The notes under the pieces were generated by a model. The model had not been told where the DNA came from, did not search any database, and saw nothing but the letters and a program-made list of their open reading frames with translations. Shown piece after piece: positions 30,981 to 42,925 of a stretch of 64,000 nt of DNA; the first letter of the stretch is position 1, and every line of letters begins with the position of its first letter. This DNA comes from Lodderomyces elongisporus (lineage: Eukaryota > Ascomycota > Pichiomycetes > Serinales > Debaryomycetaceae): NCBI RefSeq assembly GCF_030384665.1, contig NC_083680.1, positions 95,001 through 159,000 on the forward strand, read 5' to 3'. A program made the position numbers and the translations under genes.

Positions 30981-31516
30981 ACTTGAGTTTTTGAACTTTA
31001 GTGATGAATAATATCTAGTCTTTCTTTTATCGACAAGCAATTGACTTAATTAAAAAATTGCCAATATCAAATCTCTATTACCTGTTAAATATTGGAGCGT
31101 AGTAATCGTTTTAATCTTGAAGACTTTTGTTTTTCTTTTAGGTTTGTGGCAGATGTTTACATTATCACTAAATCTGTATAGATTCCTGATACCTTTGAAG
31201 AAAATGATACGTGCTACCAACTGCTTTCTTTTCTGTTATAATAATTTTAATTTATATTTTTTTTTATTTTCAATTTTATTTTTTTTTCATTAAAAGTGTG
31301 TCGCGTCAATCCAGTCTCAAGTCTAATTAGGTACTCACGACACTGAAAGAAAAGAAATATTTACCCCATTTGCCATATATAGCCAACCATCAGCTAAAAC
31401 ACGTATCGTGAAACCTGATATTTACTCTTGCTCCAGTACCAATATTCACAAGTTTTTCTGCCCTTACAAACTTTTATTTCATCATCTTGTATTTGCTTTT
31501 TCAAAGAAAGAAAAAA
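30981..31516. other. Divergent promoter between the Gln-rich gene and the Mrx7-like gene
   Basis: About 0.53 kb with A- and T-rich tracts. It must serve both genes, which are transcribed away from each other. Nothing else is visible. Confidence 0.6.
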
Positions 31517-31768
31517 ATGAGGCCGCCTCCAAATTCCATTCATGAATACTTATACCGTCTTTTGATAGACTCGCCAGGCTTCAACAACTGGGTGCGCAAG
31601 ATCCATGCACGAATCAATCGTATTCCACTAGAGCAAGTGTTTCCTGAAGAAACTAAGTATTCTCGACAGTTTGATATACACGATTATACGCCTACGAACT
31701 GGCAAAAAGTCAATGCTTTTAGGAAAATCTGGTCTAAGGAAATGAAAGAGACATTCAAATTTTGGTAA
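31517..31768 (+). CDS. Small conserved protein, Mrx7-like (83 aa)
   Basis: The ATG at 31517 gives an 83-residue protein beginning MRPPPNSIHEYLYRLL, followed by SPGFNNWVRKIHARINRIP. A short hydrophobic N-terminal helix followed by SP.F...VR.IH.R.N is the pattern I associate with the fungal Mrx7 family (MIOREX complex component 7, mitochondrial), but this is from memory of the family, not an alignment. The rest is polar and aromatic and ends FKFW. Upstream in-frame codons have no ATG. Small size and position in an intergenic-looking gap make it easy to miss in annotation. Confidence 0.6.
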   Translation: MRPPPNSIHEYLYRLLIDSPGFNNWVRKIHARINRIPLEQVFPEETKYSRQFDIHDYTPTNWQKVNAFRKIWSKEMKETFKFW

Positions 31769-32100
31769 TAAAAAGATAAAGTGAAAATTAAATCAAATTA
31801 ATGAAATATAATACATTTGAACGGAATGTAAATAAACTAAAGAACACGTTGGCTCGGAGAAGCAAAAATGAAATTATTATGTATTACAAAACAATGCAAA
31901 CAAACAAACAAGCAAGCAGGTGAAACTAGAAAGAAAAGTTAAAGGAAAAGACAAAAAAAAGATATGTGAGATAAACTATACATCTACATCCATAGCATGA
32001 AACCTCAGTTTAATACAACAAGCTGATACTTTAACACTAAATATGGGTTTTTTTTCGGGCAAAATTGGAAAAGAAACAGAAAAAACAAAAATTTTTTCAC
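31769..32100. other. Convergent 3' region between the Mrx7-like gene and VID27
   Basis: About 0.33 kb of A-rich DNA between two stop codons. No gene is seen; it presumably holds both transcription end sites. Confidence 0.6.
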
Positions 32101-33979
32101 TTACTTTGAAGTAAACACTTTATTAGGATTGGCCAAGCTGCGTCTGTTTGTCATTGACACATCATCTTGCAATGCCGTAATAACTTCATTATTTGTACCA
32201 AACTTGAAATTATCTGAAATGACATTTTGGTTGTACCTCTTGACCTGGTATGGATCTTTTTGATTCTTGAGAATTTTTGAAAGCGACCAGGTAATAATAT
32301 AATTATCGGTTGATGTAACAATGCTTGTCTCCTTCTTGTCAAGGCCGGTATTGAAGTATGCTGGTGAAAACTTCAACTCCTGGTTACGGTTTTGTTGAAT
32401 AATAAATGCCTCGTGTTCTGGTTGCAATGCTAATCTACGAGGTGTAGGTTTCTTATCCTTGTCAAAATACGCAGTAAACCCGTATTTACCGGCATTCTTC
32501 TGGCCCGAACCAATTTTCGTATCTATAAGCAAGAGATATGTCTTGCACGTGGCCAAGATCCATCTACCATCTTTTGATACGTCAATACCAATTATCGAAT
32601 CGCCAAGTGAAGGCAATGCGGTTTTAGCATTGACACCAAGTCTATCGAATAATCTAATATCACCTTTACCTGAACCCAACGCAATGTGACCACTTTCCGT
32701 GGTAGCCAAGGTTTGAAACTGATTGTTTGTTGTCTTGTAGGACTTGTAGGTACGGTCATTGACTAGTTTAGTACCTGCGAGTCTTGGATCGATGGTGAAA
32801 AGTCCATTCAGAGAGATACCAGTCAATATTTGTTGATCTGTGAGTTGCGCAAACTTTGACGTTGGTGCATACGATTTAACAGGAACATTTTCTGAAACTT
32901 TCCATTCTTCAACAATTTTACCACGATTCAAATCCATCTTGTACAATGACTTATCATTAAATTCAGGATTGGACATAATCATAAATTGGTCTTGTTGGTG
33001 GAGAAGCATCTTCAGTGGATCAAATCTTCTCCCCTTTGTGTCAGTCACATTATTAATGGTGGTTTTATAGTTTAGTTCCCTATCGTCTTGACCAAAAACA
33101 CCAATCTTGTCACCACGCGCAACAAACGCACGATCTTTGTACCCAACTGTAAGGTATGTGTTTTTGTCCTTTCTGCGAAAGTTTTGAAACTCTTCACTAG
33201 TCTCTTTTTCTCTATGCTTCACCTCTGGCTCATTGTCGTCGTCGTCTTCAGAACTATAGTCATCTTCTTCTTCATTTTGCTTTCTGTGGTGGTTGTTGTT
33301 GTCGTCATCGTCATCCTCTTCTTCTTCTTCTTCCTCTCTTGCAAGATTTTCAACCTCATCTTTGTCTTCATCATTGACATCCAAATTGGAGAATGCATCA
33401 ACAAAGTAGTTTTCCTCTGACTCGTCACCAAATTTCCTCTTGTTCAATGTTTCGTACATCAATGCTAAGAATTTGTTTTGAAACTTTGTCAATTCATTAA
33501 AGTCATTAAATTTTAACAACCATGAGTTGGCAATAACATCGTCTTTGGTGATTGTATAGTGATTGAAAATAAATGACAAGTGTTCATAATTGAAAGTGGG
33601 GCTCATATTCTTACTCAACGTTTTGTTTATCGTTATACCATTTTGCCCATTGATGTACATTGTAAACTCCCATTTACTCAAATCTATCAATTTCAAAGTG
33701 GGCGATGTGCTTTTCAACAAAAAGGAGCCGGTAGTCGAGTCAAACCAGTGCAAAGTGAATTTCTTTGTGGAATAGACAGTTGTGCCTTTAGGTTCTGTTT
33801 CACTATTATCTTGATCCTCGCTGGAGTCGTTATCACTAATTTCATCCAAAGGTACAAACAAGTGTTGTTTCTTTTCTTTATTTCCACTCTTGATGTCCCT
33901 ATTTTGCTTCGTCGTAGTAGGAGCAACTTCTTCATCCTGATCTGAGTAGTATTCAAGTTCTTCTTGATCCTCCTCCTCG

Positions 33980-34011
<32 letters not shown>

Positions 34012-34788
34012 TAGATCATCAAAGTTCAACAATTCCAGCTTTGGATCATAAACAAACTCTCTCAATTGCGCCATATCGTTGATTCGAATAGAGCTTTCAC
34101 GATACTTGGCCTCATAAAGACACTTGTATACTGTAGTCATAAACGATTCAAAATCAGCCAAGCGAACATCTTCGTCGATAACAAATTCAAACTTGTCTCC
34201 TAAATCTCCATTCAAGTCATTCCATGCAATGGCCCAACTGCCGCTTCCTGTAACACCGCGGCCTCTACCGCCGAGATCACTGCCAGTCTTGCTATCAACA
34301 ACCTCCAGTTTGTGGTATTTGAAGATTTTCAATTCTTCGTCTAAAGGAAATACCCATTCGTCCTTGGAATTGTGTCTTGAGTCGTAGTTGCCGCCTGGCA
34401 GTAAAAGGGAGCTTGTGGATCTGTGCACTCCACCTATACCACCGCCAGCGGCATTGGCAGTAGTAGCACTAGTGCCGTTTCTTCTTCCGCCACTTAATGA
34501 GTTTGCCTCTGCGTATTCTTCATCATCGTCATCATACTCATCATCGTCTTCTCCATCAAAACCGGGGCTACGAAATTCCAGCTCGCCTTCTTGGTATACT
34601 TTAGTGATGCACAATTGATACAAAAATGGAGTGTTTGTTTGTTTGATTGAGGCATATGCGTCGTTGTAGAGACACTCTATTGCTCCTTTGGGTGAGTTTT
34701 TGGATCGTGTGAGAAACAATTTACCCGAGGGTATAGATGCTACTTCATCAGTGGTTTGAGTTCCAATGAACTTGCGTAAAAAGTTCAT
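32101..34788 (-). CDS. VID27: Vid27-family protein (895 aa)
   Basis: The N-terminus (MNFLRKFIGT, then SIPSGKLFLTRSKNSPKGAI) and the C-terminal half match fungal Vid27. The middle contains a PH-like segment and the last ~330 residues form the WD40-like Vid27 domain (VGYKDRAFVARGDKIGVF, later GHIALGSGKGDIRLFD and VSKDGRWILATCKTYLLLID). Long acidic runs lie near residues 255-280 and 480-530, encoded by GAT/GAA repeats, and make it longer than the 782-residue S. cerevisiae protein. VID27 was found among vacuole import and degradation genes, but its biochemical role is poorly defined. It is cytoplasmic, with no signal or membrane segment. Confidence 0.92.
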
Positions 34789-35384
34789 CTTTCAATTGAA
34801 ATCAACCAATTATTTATTACGTTATTTATTCGACTGTTAATCTTGTGTAAAGAGTGGTGATTGGTCTGGGGTGAGTGTTGGGGGAAACGAAAGTCGAGAT
34901 CAAAGCAATTGTAAAGTAAATTCAGATAAATTACTGATGGCAACCTTGAAGAAGAGGCTGTACCGAATATTTAAAAACTATATTCATAAAAATAAAAAAA
35001 TAAATTAAATTAAAATAAAAAATAAAAATAAAATAAAGATAAAAAAATAAAAGAAAATTTTATACTGTTTTATTTACATACGTGTAATCAGCTACAAATG
35101 AGAGAGAGGGAGGGAGATAGAGGGAAAAAAAACAAAGATTTTGTTAAAAAAGGGGGAAAAAATAAATAAAGGAAAAATTGTTCATTGCTTAAAGGCGAAG
35201 GGTGCGGTATATTATATTCTATGGTGTCTGTAGGTCGTGTGCTTTTGTACAATTACTTTCCTCTCTCTATAGCTTATCTTATCTCTCTCGTCAAAATTGT
35301 TTTGTTGTTTTTGTTTTCTGTTGTTTTACTTGCTTTTTGGTCTCCAGGTTTCACCACCACCTATTGTTGTTGTTGCTATTGTTG
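34789..35384. other. VID27 promoter region and GNAT 3' flank
   Basis: About 0.6 kb between two minus-strand genes, with a long A/AAT-rich block at about 34980-35060 that could be nucleosome-depleted. A TTG-rich stretch borders the GNAT stop. No gene is seen. Confidence 0.6.
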
Positions 35385-35864
35385 CTATTGTGATGATGGT
35401 GGTGGTGGTCTGATGTAGATCAAGAATCCACTCTTGACACCAACCTTGGTATACAACAATTGGGCTCTATGATTTTCAAATTGCGTAGACCAGTAACATT
35501 TCTTGCAATTGAGTCTATCTGCCTCTTTGTAAACGTATTCGATCAATTCGCGTCCTACACCCTTTAATCTGCTGGTTTCGCTGACAAATAAGTCATTTAA
35601 GTACAAGGCGTTTTCAATAGTCCAAGTATTACGATGTGTCAAGTAGTTGGCAAATCCAATAATCTTGTTAGTTGCTGGGTCGATTGCAACTATGGAGTAT
35701 ACTGGTTCGTTTGGGTCCAAAAACCTGTTGAATGTAGTGTTTGAGATTTCCGCAGTGATTTTGTGCAGTGATTTGTAAAATTCAATGTATCCTTGAGGAC
35801 CGGTCCAGAGCTGGAGCCATTGGTCTGTGTCCTTTTCTTCGATTGGTCTAATTACTACTGACAT
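35385..35864 (-). CDS. GNAT-family N-acetyltransferase, Hpa2/Hpa3-like (159 aa)
   Basis: The ATG at 35864 (MSVVIRPIEEKDTDQWLQLW) gives a normal GNAT length; further upstream the frame has no ATG. The acetyl-CoA pyrophosphate loop appears as RLKGVGRELIEYV near residues 98-110 (the R/QxxGxG/A motif A), preceded by the strand YLNDLFV and followed by CYWSTQFENHRAQLLYTKVG, which closes the fold. This layout is like yeast Hpa2/Hpa3, which acetylate histones, polyamines or D-amino acids; the substrate here is unknown. The C-terminus ends in a proline run. Its upstream DNA carries ten copies of a 10-bp repeat beginning 77 bp before the start codon. Confidence 0.85.
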   Translation of the reverse strand: MSVVIRPIEEKDTDQWLQLWTGPQGYIEFYKSLHKITAEISNTTFNRFLDPNEPVYSIVAIDPATNKIIGFANYLTHRNTWTIENALYLNDLFVSETSRLKGVGRELIEYVYKEADRLNCKKCYWSTQFENHRAQLLYTKVGVKSGFLIYIRPPPPSSQ

Positions 35865-37531
35865 TGTAGAAAGTGGTGGGGGAGGGATTTTTTGTAAATA
35901 TAAATCTAAAGTAGAAAGAAACAAAAAAGGACAAGAATAGAAAAGAATTGAAAAGAATTGAAAAGAATTGAAAAGAATTGAAAAGAATTGAAAAGAATTG
36001 AAAAGAATTGAAAAGAATTGAAAAGAATTGAAAAGAATTGAAAAAAAAAAAGTTGAGAGATTGGAATGATTATTGTTTTTATATGAGGAGAAGGCTGTTG
36101 AATGGATTGGTTCTTGGTACTATGTATGACTAATTCTATGCCTTTTTCATTTTCACTTTTATTTGATTTTTTGAAAGCGGCTATCAGATCCCGTATTTAT
36201 AATTTTTTTTTAAAAAAAAAAAAAAAGAGGAATCAAATAGGGGTTAGGGACGGATAAAGAGAGTGTGAGTATGAGTATTTGTAGTAGTTTTTGAGAGGAA
36301 TGGCGATAAAAATGAATTCCCAATATAGAGATTGCCGCTAGCAAATAATGCTGTTTTTCCAATTACAAGATAAAGCAAAAAAAGTAAAACAGAAAAAATT
36401 GGGTTAATAGTTGCAAGTATATGTTCACTCTAAAGAACTTTGTAATCTGAAAAGCGATTGTCGTTGTACATCTTGTTTATGAATTGATTTTGGGTTTGCT
36501 AAAGAAATACCCCTTTTTTTTCCCCGAAACTATTCTTTATAGTGAAGTCAACTTATTGTCAAAACTATAGATTTAAAATCAAGTATGTTTTAAAAACAGA
36601 GCTCACATATATATCGCTATTGAAAATTAAATAGAAAATTGGCGCGCGATTGATGCAAAAAACCCGTTTTCTACACAACATCAACAATAAATTTGTTGAA
36701 TTGGGAAAAAATTACTATTAAAAACAACTAATACATAGATTCAAATTTGTCCACTATGTATGATAGGTTACAGTTTCTGCAATTCCTTATACTCTGCTAA
36801 CTCTAGCTCTGTCTTTCGTTTTCTCTTCTTTGTCTTCTTCCTGTTTGTGCATCCAGTAACTATCCTTCTATAGTGTATCACGTGCTTAAATACACGTGCA
36901 ATGTTACAGTTGTGTGTGTTTTCAGAACTAAATTTTTGAATTTCACCAACACCTTTCTATATCCCTATATCTAAACACGTCTTTCAATTTGTTAAATATT
37001 ACATGTCAATTGACCGAAGTAGCCATAGTTCAATGCTGATATAATTACCAAAAGTAGGCAAGGTGTGAAACACATTAGCTTGAGCCAAGTCTAAAATATA
37101 AAATAAAATAAAACGTTCAGTATTGCAAATTCAAATTATGTATGTAAGTATGGATTTAACTATACATATTGTCAAGACAAATCGTTTCTTTTTTTTTTCT
37201 GTTCTTTCTCCAATACTTTCAAACAACTGTGCGTGTAATACTCCAAAGTTGAAAACATACTAGTAACATTGTAATGAGTCACGTGAGAGGTACGAACTGT
37301 GTGTGTAGGGCTAGCAAATTTGTAAGATACATTAGGGAGTGCAGGATTCAAATGTCCATTGTCGAAGTGAGCACATAGGAATTATACTGTGGTCCACAAC
37401 CACAATTTTTTATTTTTTAAAAAGAAAACAACAAAAATCAAGAAAAAGAAAACCAATAAATTGAAAAAAAAGGGACTGCTATAGACTATTATAACCAACA
37501 AGTTGATTGTATATTCAAAAGCTAGTAAATA
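35865..37531. other. Intergenic region between the GNAT gene and the Gag-protease gene
   Basis: About 1.7 kb between divergently transcribed genes. It holds the 10-bp array (35941-36040), an A/T homopolymer junction near 36208-36224, and three CACGTG boxes at 36879-36884, 36893-36898 and 37280-37285. I searched by eye for a clear TG...CA LTR in front of the Gag frame and found none. Confidence 0.55.
35941..36040. repeat. Ten perfect 10-bp units upstream of the GNAT gene
   Basis: The unit AAAAGAATTG is repeated ten times without change, followed by an A-run. The array starts 77 bp upstream of the GNAT ATG (minus strand), so it lies in the promoter or leader. Each unit has an A4 tract in register with the DNA helical repeat, a pattern expected to bend DNA. 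Perfect identity suggests recent expansion or active homogenisation. Confidence 0.95.
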
Positions 37532-38953
37532 ATGTCTCGACCAGGTATTAATACCAATAACAAAGATGATATCAGCCCCATCTCGGACTCAAGGAGGAAC
37601 GTTCAAACTCAACATGTAAATCTTAAAGTACAAAACTATTTAACTCAGCATGTTATGGGACCTTTGTCACGCTATTCAGAAATGCGTGTACAAGAAGAAA
37701 CAAAGCTCAGAAACAAGTACAACTTTAAAAAGTGGAAGCGAGCTCTTCTTGAATATGCTGCATGGACCTCTCAGGACCTTGTCAACTTTATTAATGACTC
37801 TAAACCAAAAAGAGATACGTTTACTGTTAACCCTGACTTCAATAAGATTATTCATCACCTAATTTCCCGTACGGTTGATGATGAAATTTTTAAAAGCATC
37901 AATTGTAAACAGTTGTTTGGTAAAGAAGCTTACATTTGGATATGCAGTCAGTACGATACTCTTGAGAGTCGTGATATTTTTTTCATGATCAATGACATTT
38001 TGAACCAAGCTGCTGATAGCACAAAACCTTCCGGAGAGAGAGCAAAATTGTTTGATCAAGCTTGGGACTACTTTTTGGAGTTGGATGAGGATACCAAGGA
38101 TTGTGTAAAGCACTTGTTTTGGATGCATGGACAATCCCCCAAGGTTGAGGAAAAATTCAAAGAGTTCAATGTGCAACTTAGTGAGAAAAATCTTCTTGGT
38201 TTTGCGGATGAGGATGGTGTTTTAAACAAAAAAGTAAATGCACTTGATGTCGTACACCCCTCAACCACAAAAAAGATTTGTACAGATGAAAAGGACGTGG
38301 AAGAAATTTGGAACATTGAATGTTTTAATTGCCATGGATATGGTCACAAGGCTCGAGCATGTCCATCTCCCCGAGGAAGAGACAAAACTGAGATTGGTGA
38401 AGGTAAATCTAAGAAAAGACGGGTTTCGGCAATGGTTCAATCAAACTCGAATTCCTCTGCTTTTGATGCCAAAGGTATTGCCAAGCAGGTTATTGAACTC
38501 AAAACTGCAACTAATTGGTGTGGTGATAAACCTACCGACCCTGTGGTCAGTACAGTGGTTTTTGCTAATTTCAGTCTACCTGCTAATGCATTGTTGTTGA
38601 ATATGGGAACAACGGCGTCTGTAGTAAAAGATATTAATGCGTTGCATTTTTATCAGCCTTTCGATACCCCTCGGTATGCAAGGACTAGTGCAGGTACACC
38701 TATGAAAGTACTTGGTTGTGGTATGTTGATATTGGAGCTGAGATCATTTCGCATTCGTATTGCGAATGTTGGATACGTTCCTCAGCTCAACTATAGTGTG
38801 ATCAGTGCAAGAGAGCTAATACAGGATGATGAAAACATCGTATTCTCAGGTGATAAGGTTACTCATAGTACCTATGGAGAGATTGGCACTGGCCTGGTCA
38901 TGTACGAATGTACGATGAAAGTGATCTACAACACTCATCATTTGTTGCACTAG
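37532..38953 (+). CDS. Ty1/copia Gag-protease-like protein, intact but pol-less (473 aa)
   Basis: A single open frame with a Gag core (about residues 35-240), a CCHC knuckle CFNCHGYGHKARAC at about 267-280, a basic patch KSKKRR, and a retropepsin-like region at about 345-450. The protease motif reads ALLLNMGTTASVV where copia elements have LLDTGAT or LLDSGAT, so the catalytic Asp is Asn and the next residue is Met. Later protease landmarks (IANVGYVPQLNYSVISAREL) remain. After the stop there is no integrase or reverse transcriptase, and I see no flanking LTR. Either it is a young fragment, or a host-retained Gag-like gene. It is a homolog of, but clearly divergent from, the Gag copies at 27-29 kb. 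Confidence 0.8.
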   Translation: MSRPGINTNNKDDISPISDSRRNVQTQHVNLKVQNYLTQHVMGPLSRYSEMRVQEETKLRNKYNFKKWKRALLEYAAWTSQDLVNFINDSKPKRDTFTVNPDFNKIIHHLISRTVDDEIFKSINCKQLFGKEAYIWICSQYDTLESRDIFFMINDILNQAADSTKPSGERAKLFDQAWDYFLELDEDTKDCVKHLFWMHGQSPKVEEKFKEFNVQLSEKNLLGFADEDGVLNKKVNALDVVHPSTTKKICTDEKDVEEIWNIECFNCHGYGHKARACPSPRGRDKTEIGEGKSKKRRVSAMVQSNSNSSAFDAKGIAKQVIELKTATNWCGDKPTDPVVSTVVFANFSLPANALLLNMGTTASVVKDINALHFYQPFDTPRYARTSAGTPMKVLGCGMLILELRSFRIRIANVGYVPQLNYSVISARELIQDDENIVFSGDKVTHSTYGEIGTGLVMYECTMKVIYNTHHLLH

Positions 38954-41900
38954 TGCATAGTATCTCTCTCTGTTTCTTTTTATTGTTTGAGGTTTTTTTT
39001 ACGTGGATATACTATTTGGAAAGAAAGAAAAAAAAGTAAAAAAAACGAATAAGAATAAGCAAGAGACTCTTGTTTGATAGAGAGTATTGGCGGATGGAAA
39101 TTATGGTAAGAAGAGGGTGATTGCAGTTTCAAGAGGATCTAGATTTGACCCAAGTGGTATTATAAGTAATACAAATAGCAGGAATAATATTAGTTTTATT
39201 ACAGCCTCCACTACCCAGTGGGTAAGGATAGCCTTTGAAAGCAAAAAGAAATATGTATATATATATATATATGTAAATTAAGTAAATTATTTCAGTGTGT
39301 GTAGGTTGCACCCTACCAAGTGGTCCAATCAAGATATTGTTAGTATACGAATCGGATTAATTTTTTAATTTTTTTTTTAAGTTATTGAGGGAGGTTCTTC
39401 CTTCCCAATGCCAGTGCTTCACTTTTATCTACCTTTTGTAAATATTTGCTAGATACTTGTTATGTATCAAGTTTAAAGTCCGGATTATTCTATTTCTTTT
39501 GTACGTTTCTTTACAGTATTTTTTTTTTTTTTCAAATTTCTTTTTATTAGTTTTTGGACTTCCATGGCTTATTCGGTAAACTTTTTTTATGAAAACCACA
39601 TAAAGTTTCAAATCGGTTTCAAAACTTACAAATTGTACCTAAATACTCACAAGGTCTACACTACCCTTGAGTAAGAAAAAATGATATAAAGAAGAAAGAC
39701 AATAAGAACCAATATGTAAGATGAGATTGGGCAACAGAATCAACTAATCAATTCTGGACATATACACCCCCTTTCTACTCCCTTGTTTTTTTTTTTTTAA
39801 AAAAAGATAAACCTTCTGTTATACCAAAATCTAATCTGGCAATGTTGCAAAAAGTTTTTTATTTTTATTTTTTTGGCTTTTTTTGTTTTCTTTCAAACAA
39901 AAGCACTATGAGATCATTGCTGCAAATACTGCATAGTATATATAAATATTTGTATCTTAATATTATTATGTGTGTGTGTATACATAATACTAACATTTAT
40001 TTGTAATGTAATATAAACAAGAACAATAGATATCCTTACCGTTTGGTTACAAAAACAAAAAATTTGCAAAGAAGAAGAAGAAGAAGAAGAAGAAGAAACA
40101 GGAGAAAAAAGACGTTGAGATGTCATTTGCATGAAGTAATGTCCATTGCATTTTCTTCGCTATGCACTGCTTATGGTGATAGAGCAACTGCTCTACTTTT
40201 TCTTTCTTCATTTGCTACACTGTCTTTATCAAACACTCTTTCATATTTTTACCTTTGTCCAGCTACATTTTGTAGTGTAAATCAAAAAAAAAAAGAGTAT
40301 TCTCTCTGGTCAAGGCAAGTAAATAGTTTTATATATCCAATTTGTCTTTTTTTTCGGGACAGAAACAAGTGAGACTGTAAATCTGAGAATGAGAATATGT
40401 GCAAAAAATATATATAACCGTATATCAATTTTGTGTAATATACCGAATAGTGCAACGTGCAATTTGTCGTCATCACCATCACCATCATCATCATTACCCA
40501 CCACCACCATCACTAGTATTACTATCTGCAACGTCATAATCTTTTGATATCAATAACCATCCTGTGTTGACACAAAAAACCAAGGCTTGTTCTTATTCTA
40601 TTTTCCTGTTTTTCTTTTTCTTTTTCTTTTTCTTTTCCCTCTTTGCTGAGACTACTTCTGGCTATGATGTCAGAGCTAAGCAAACTATGTTACTCTTGAA
40701 TAGTAACAATTGTAAGCTGAAGGATGAAAAAAGGAGGAGAACTACGAACAACAACAACAACAACAACAACAACACAAGTAGAGCAGACGAGACGTAGAAC
40801 ACATGTGTGCAGAAAGCAATGTAAGATAATTAGCAATGGAGAGCAGTGGTCCATAAACTGTGTAGTGTTGGCCAAGTTCATTGCAAACATTGATGATAGT
40901 GTCACCTAGCATTATTAGTTGCAACATTCTAGGGTTTATTCTTTTAGTACTTGGTGAAGATTAGGAAGATAAGAGGCTTTAACAAGGATTTTACAAAGTA
41001 TAGAACGGAAATAATAATATTAATAATAATAAAGAAGAAAATAGCATAACCAAATATTAGGAAATTGTTGATATTAGCTTATCCCGCCTTGGTTAGGTGT
41101 AGTTTGCATTAATGACAAAGAGTACAAGATACACACACACACACAGAGAGAGAGGGTAGTAAAAAATAAGGATGGCGTATTCACAAGGCACCAAATTCAA
41201 TATGATAATAGTGAATAACAAGGACTTCTAAAATAGGTAGAAAAGTATTGAAATATTCAGTAACTTATACTTATCTTCTTTACCCATATCTAACATTGTC
41301 CTCTATTATCAAAAATACTACAAACCAAAACCAAAAACCACGAGCCCTTGTCCCTTTGTCCTTTGCCCTTTGTCCTTCCCCTCCTCCCTCCTCCACTTCC
41401 TTCTCTTTACTGTCAGTCATAGTTATTGAGCAGTTGGTTGGTTTATGATTGGCAGCATTTCAACTCTTTAACTCTTTAACTCTTTAATTATTTTGTATTA
41501 TGATTTGTATATCCTGCATAATGTCAAGTTGTGAGATTCTTCCGGACGTAACAAGTAAACCCAAACACCAGTACACAACAACTACATCTCTCCGAAGAAT
41601 CTAAAATTTTATATTTTATGTTTAGATCACCACCACCACCCCACACATAGACATAGACATAGACATACTGATACCAAAAAAAGAAAAGTTCTATTAAAAG
41701 TATAGGGGTTGTATAGAGCACAAAGTAAAGTTATTAAAGATACAAGATACAAGAGACACCCACAATTAAGGAAGCCATTTTGGATGACAGCCACAATGAT
41801 CCCCATTACATAATAAAGTCGTCTAACACCACATCCTTACCTCCTCCTCTGCTTCCACCAAAAAGAAAAATAAAATTTTAATTTTGGAAAAGTTAAACCC

Positions 41901-42925
41901 GCCCGCCTCAATGATATTGTGGATCGCGGATAGAAAAGGAAAAGAAAAGTAGTAATAGTATTAGCACTAACAAATGAAAAAAAAAATAGAAGTGTTAGAA
42001 AAGAAAAGAGTGCGGAGAAAGGAGATAGCAAGTCAATTTCACCTCCTATTGAACATTTCTCCTTCCAGTTTTATCAACATCTACTTTTCCTCCTTTCTTC
42101 TTTCTCCTTTCCCTTCATCTCACTCTTTACAATGTATCAAGACATTCTGGTACTAGAGTTAGTAATTAGGTAAGGTGTGTATATTATACCATCTCTTGAC
42201 ATATAAATGTATATATACAGGTGTCATATACTAAGTTACTCTACACTTCTGTATGATGGCAATGCAAGGAAATACTATATTATATTTTTATTATTTATTT
42301 ATTTTATTTATTTCATTTTTTTTTTTTACTTCCGACACTTTAAGAAGACCTTATCCAAAACACTCTAAGCAGCAATTGACATTTTTAATATTTAATATTT
42401 ATAATTTATAATTAATTAAATAAAAATAAAAAATAAAAATGAAAAGAAAAAGAAACGAGAGAAACTAAAAAAAAGAAAAAAAAAAGAAATTTGGAAACTC
42501 TGGGTGAAACGATGATAAGTGTTCTCCCGATTAACCAAAAAATAAATAAAAAAATAAAAAAAATAAAAAAATAAAAAGGATGGCTGCACATCACTCAACC
42601 TTCTCCTTTGAAAGTTGCAGTTGTTTCAACATAGACATAGATTGAGTATATTATATATATATATATATGACATGGATTCCCCCCTCTCCTCCTCCTCTTG
42701 CTTCTCTTTCTTCTTCTTTTGTCGTTTCCTCAACTTGATCTTATTTCTTTAAGCACTTGTCATTATCAACTACTTTTACTATAAAGAAGTATCATCTTTG
42801 AATCAATCGTTACTACAGCATTACGATAGTTGAGATCTACTCTTTAATTAAAAAAATAATAATCAAATAAACTCAAACCTTTATTTCATAAACAACCACA
42901 CATATATATATATAACAAACTAAAG
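38954..42925. other. Gene-poor interval upstream of ARD
   Basis: About 4 kb without an assignable protein. It contains (GAA)9 at 40071-40097, a CAA/AAC run near 40747-40775, and a CT and T-rich landscape. The last few hundred bases before 42926 form the ARD promoter, with (TA)n runs near 42650 and just before the start codon. A possible minus-strand intron signal set lies at 39313-39629. No tRNA was seen. Confidence 0.6.

Noticed and set aside
36690..37510. TGTTGAATTGGG ... CCAACA considered as the LTR of the Gag-protease gene
   Set aside because: The length (about 800 bp) and lack of a second copy or target duplication make it unsupported; the ends are too short to be meaningful by themselves.
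39087..39281. 64-codon plus-strand frame after the Gag-protease gene, considered as a pol remnant
   Set aside because: It starts at TTG and shows no integrase, RNase H or reverse transcriptase motif.
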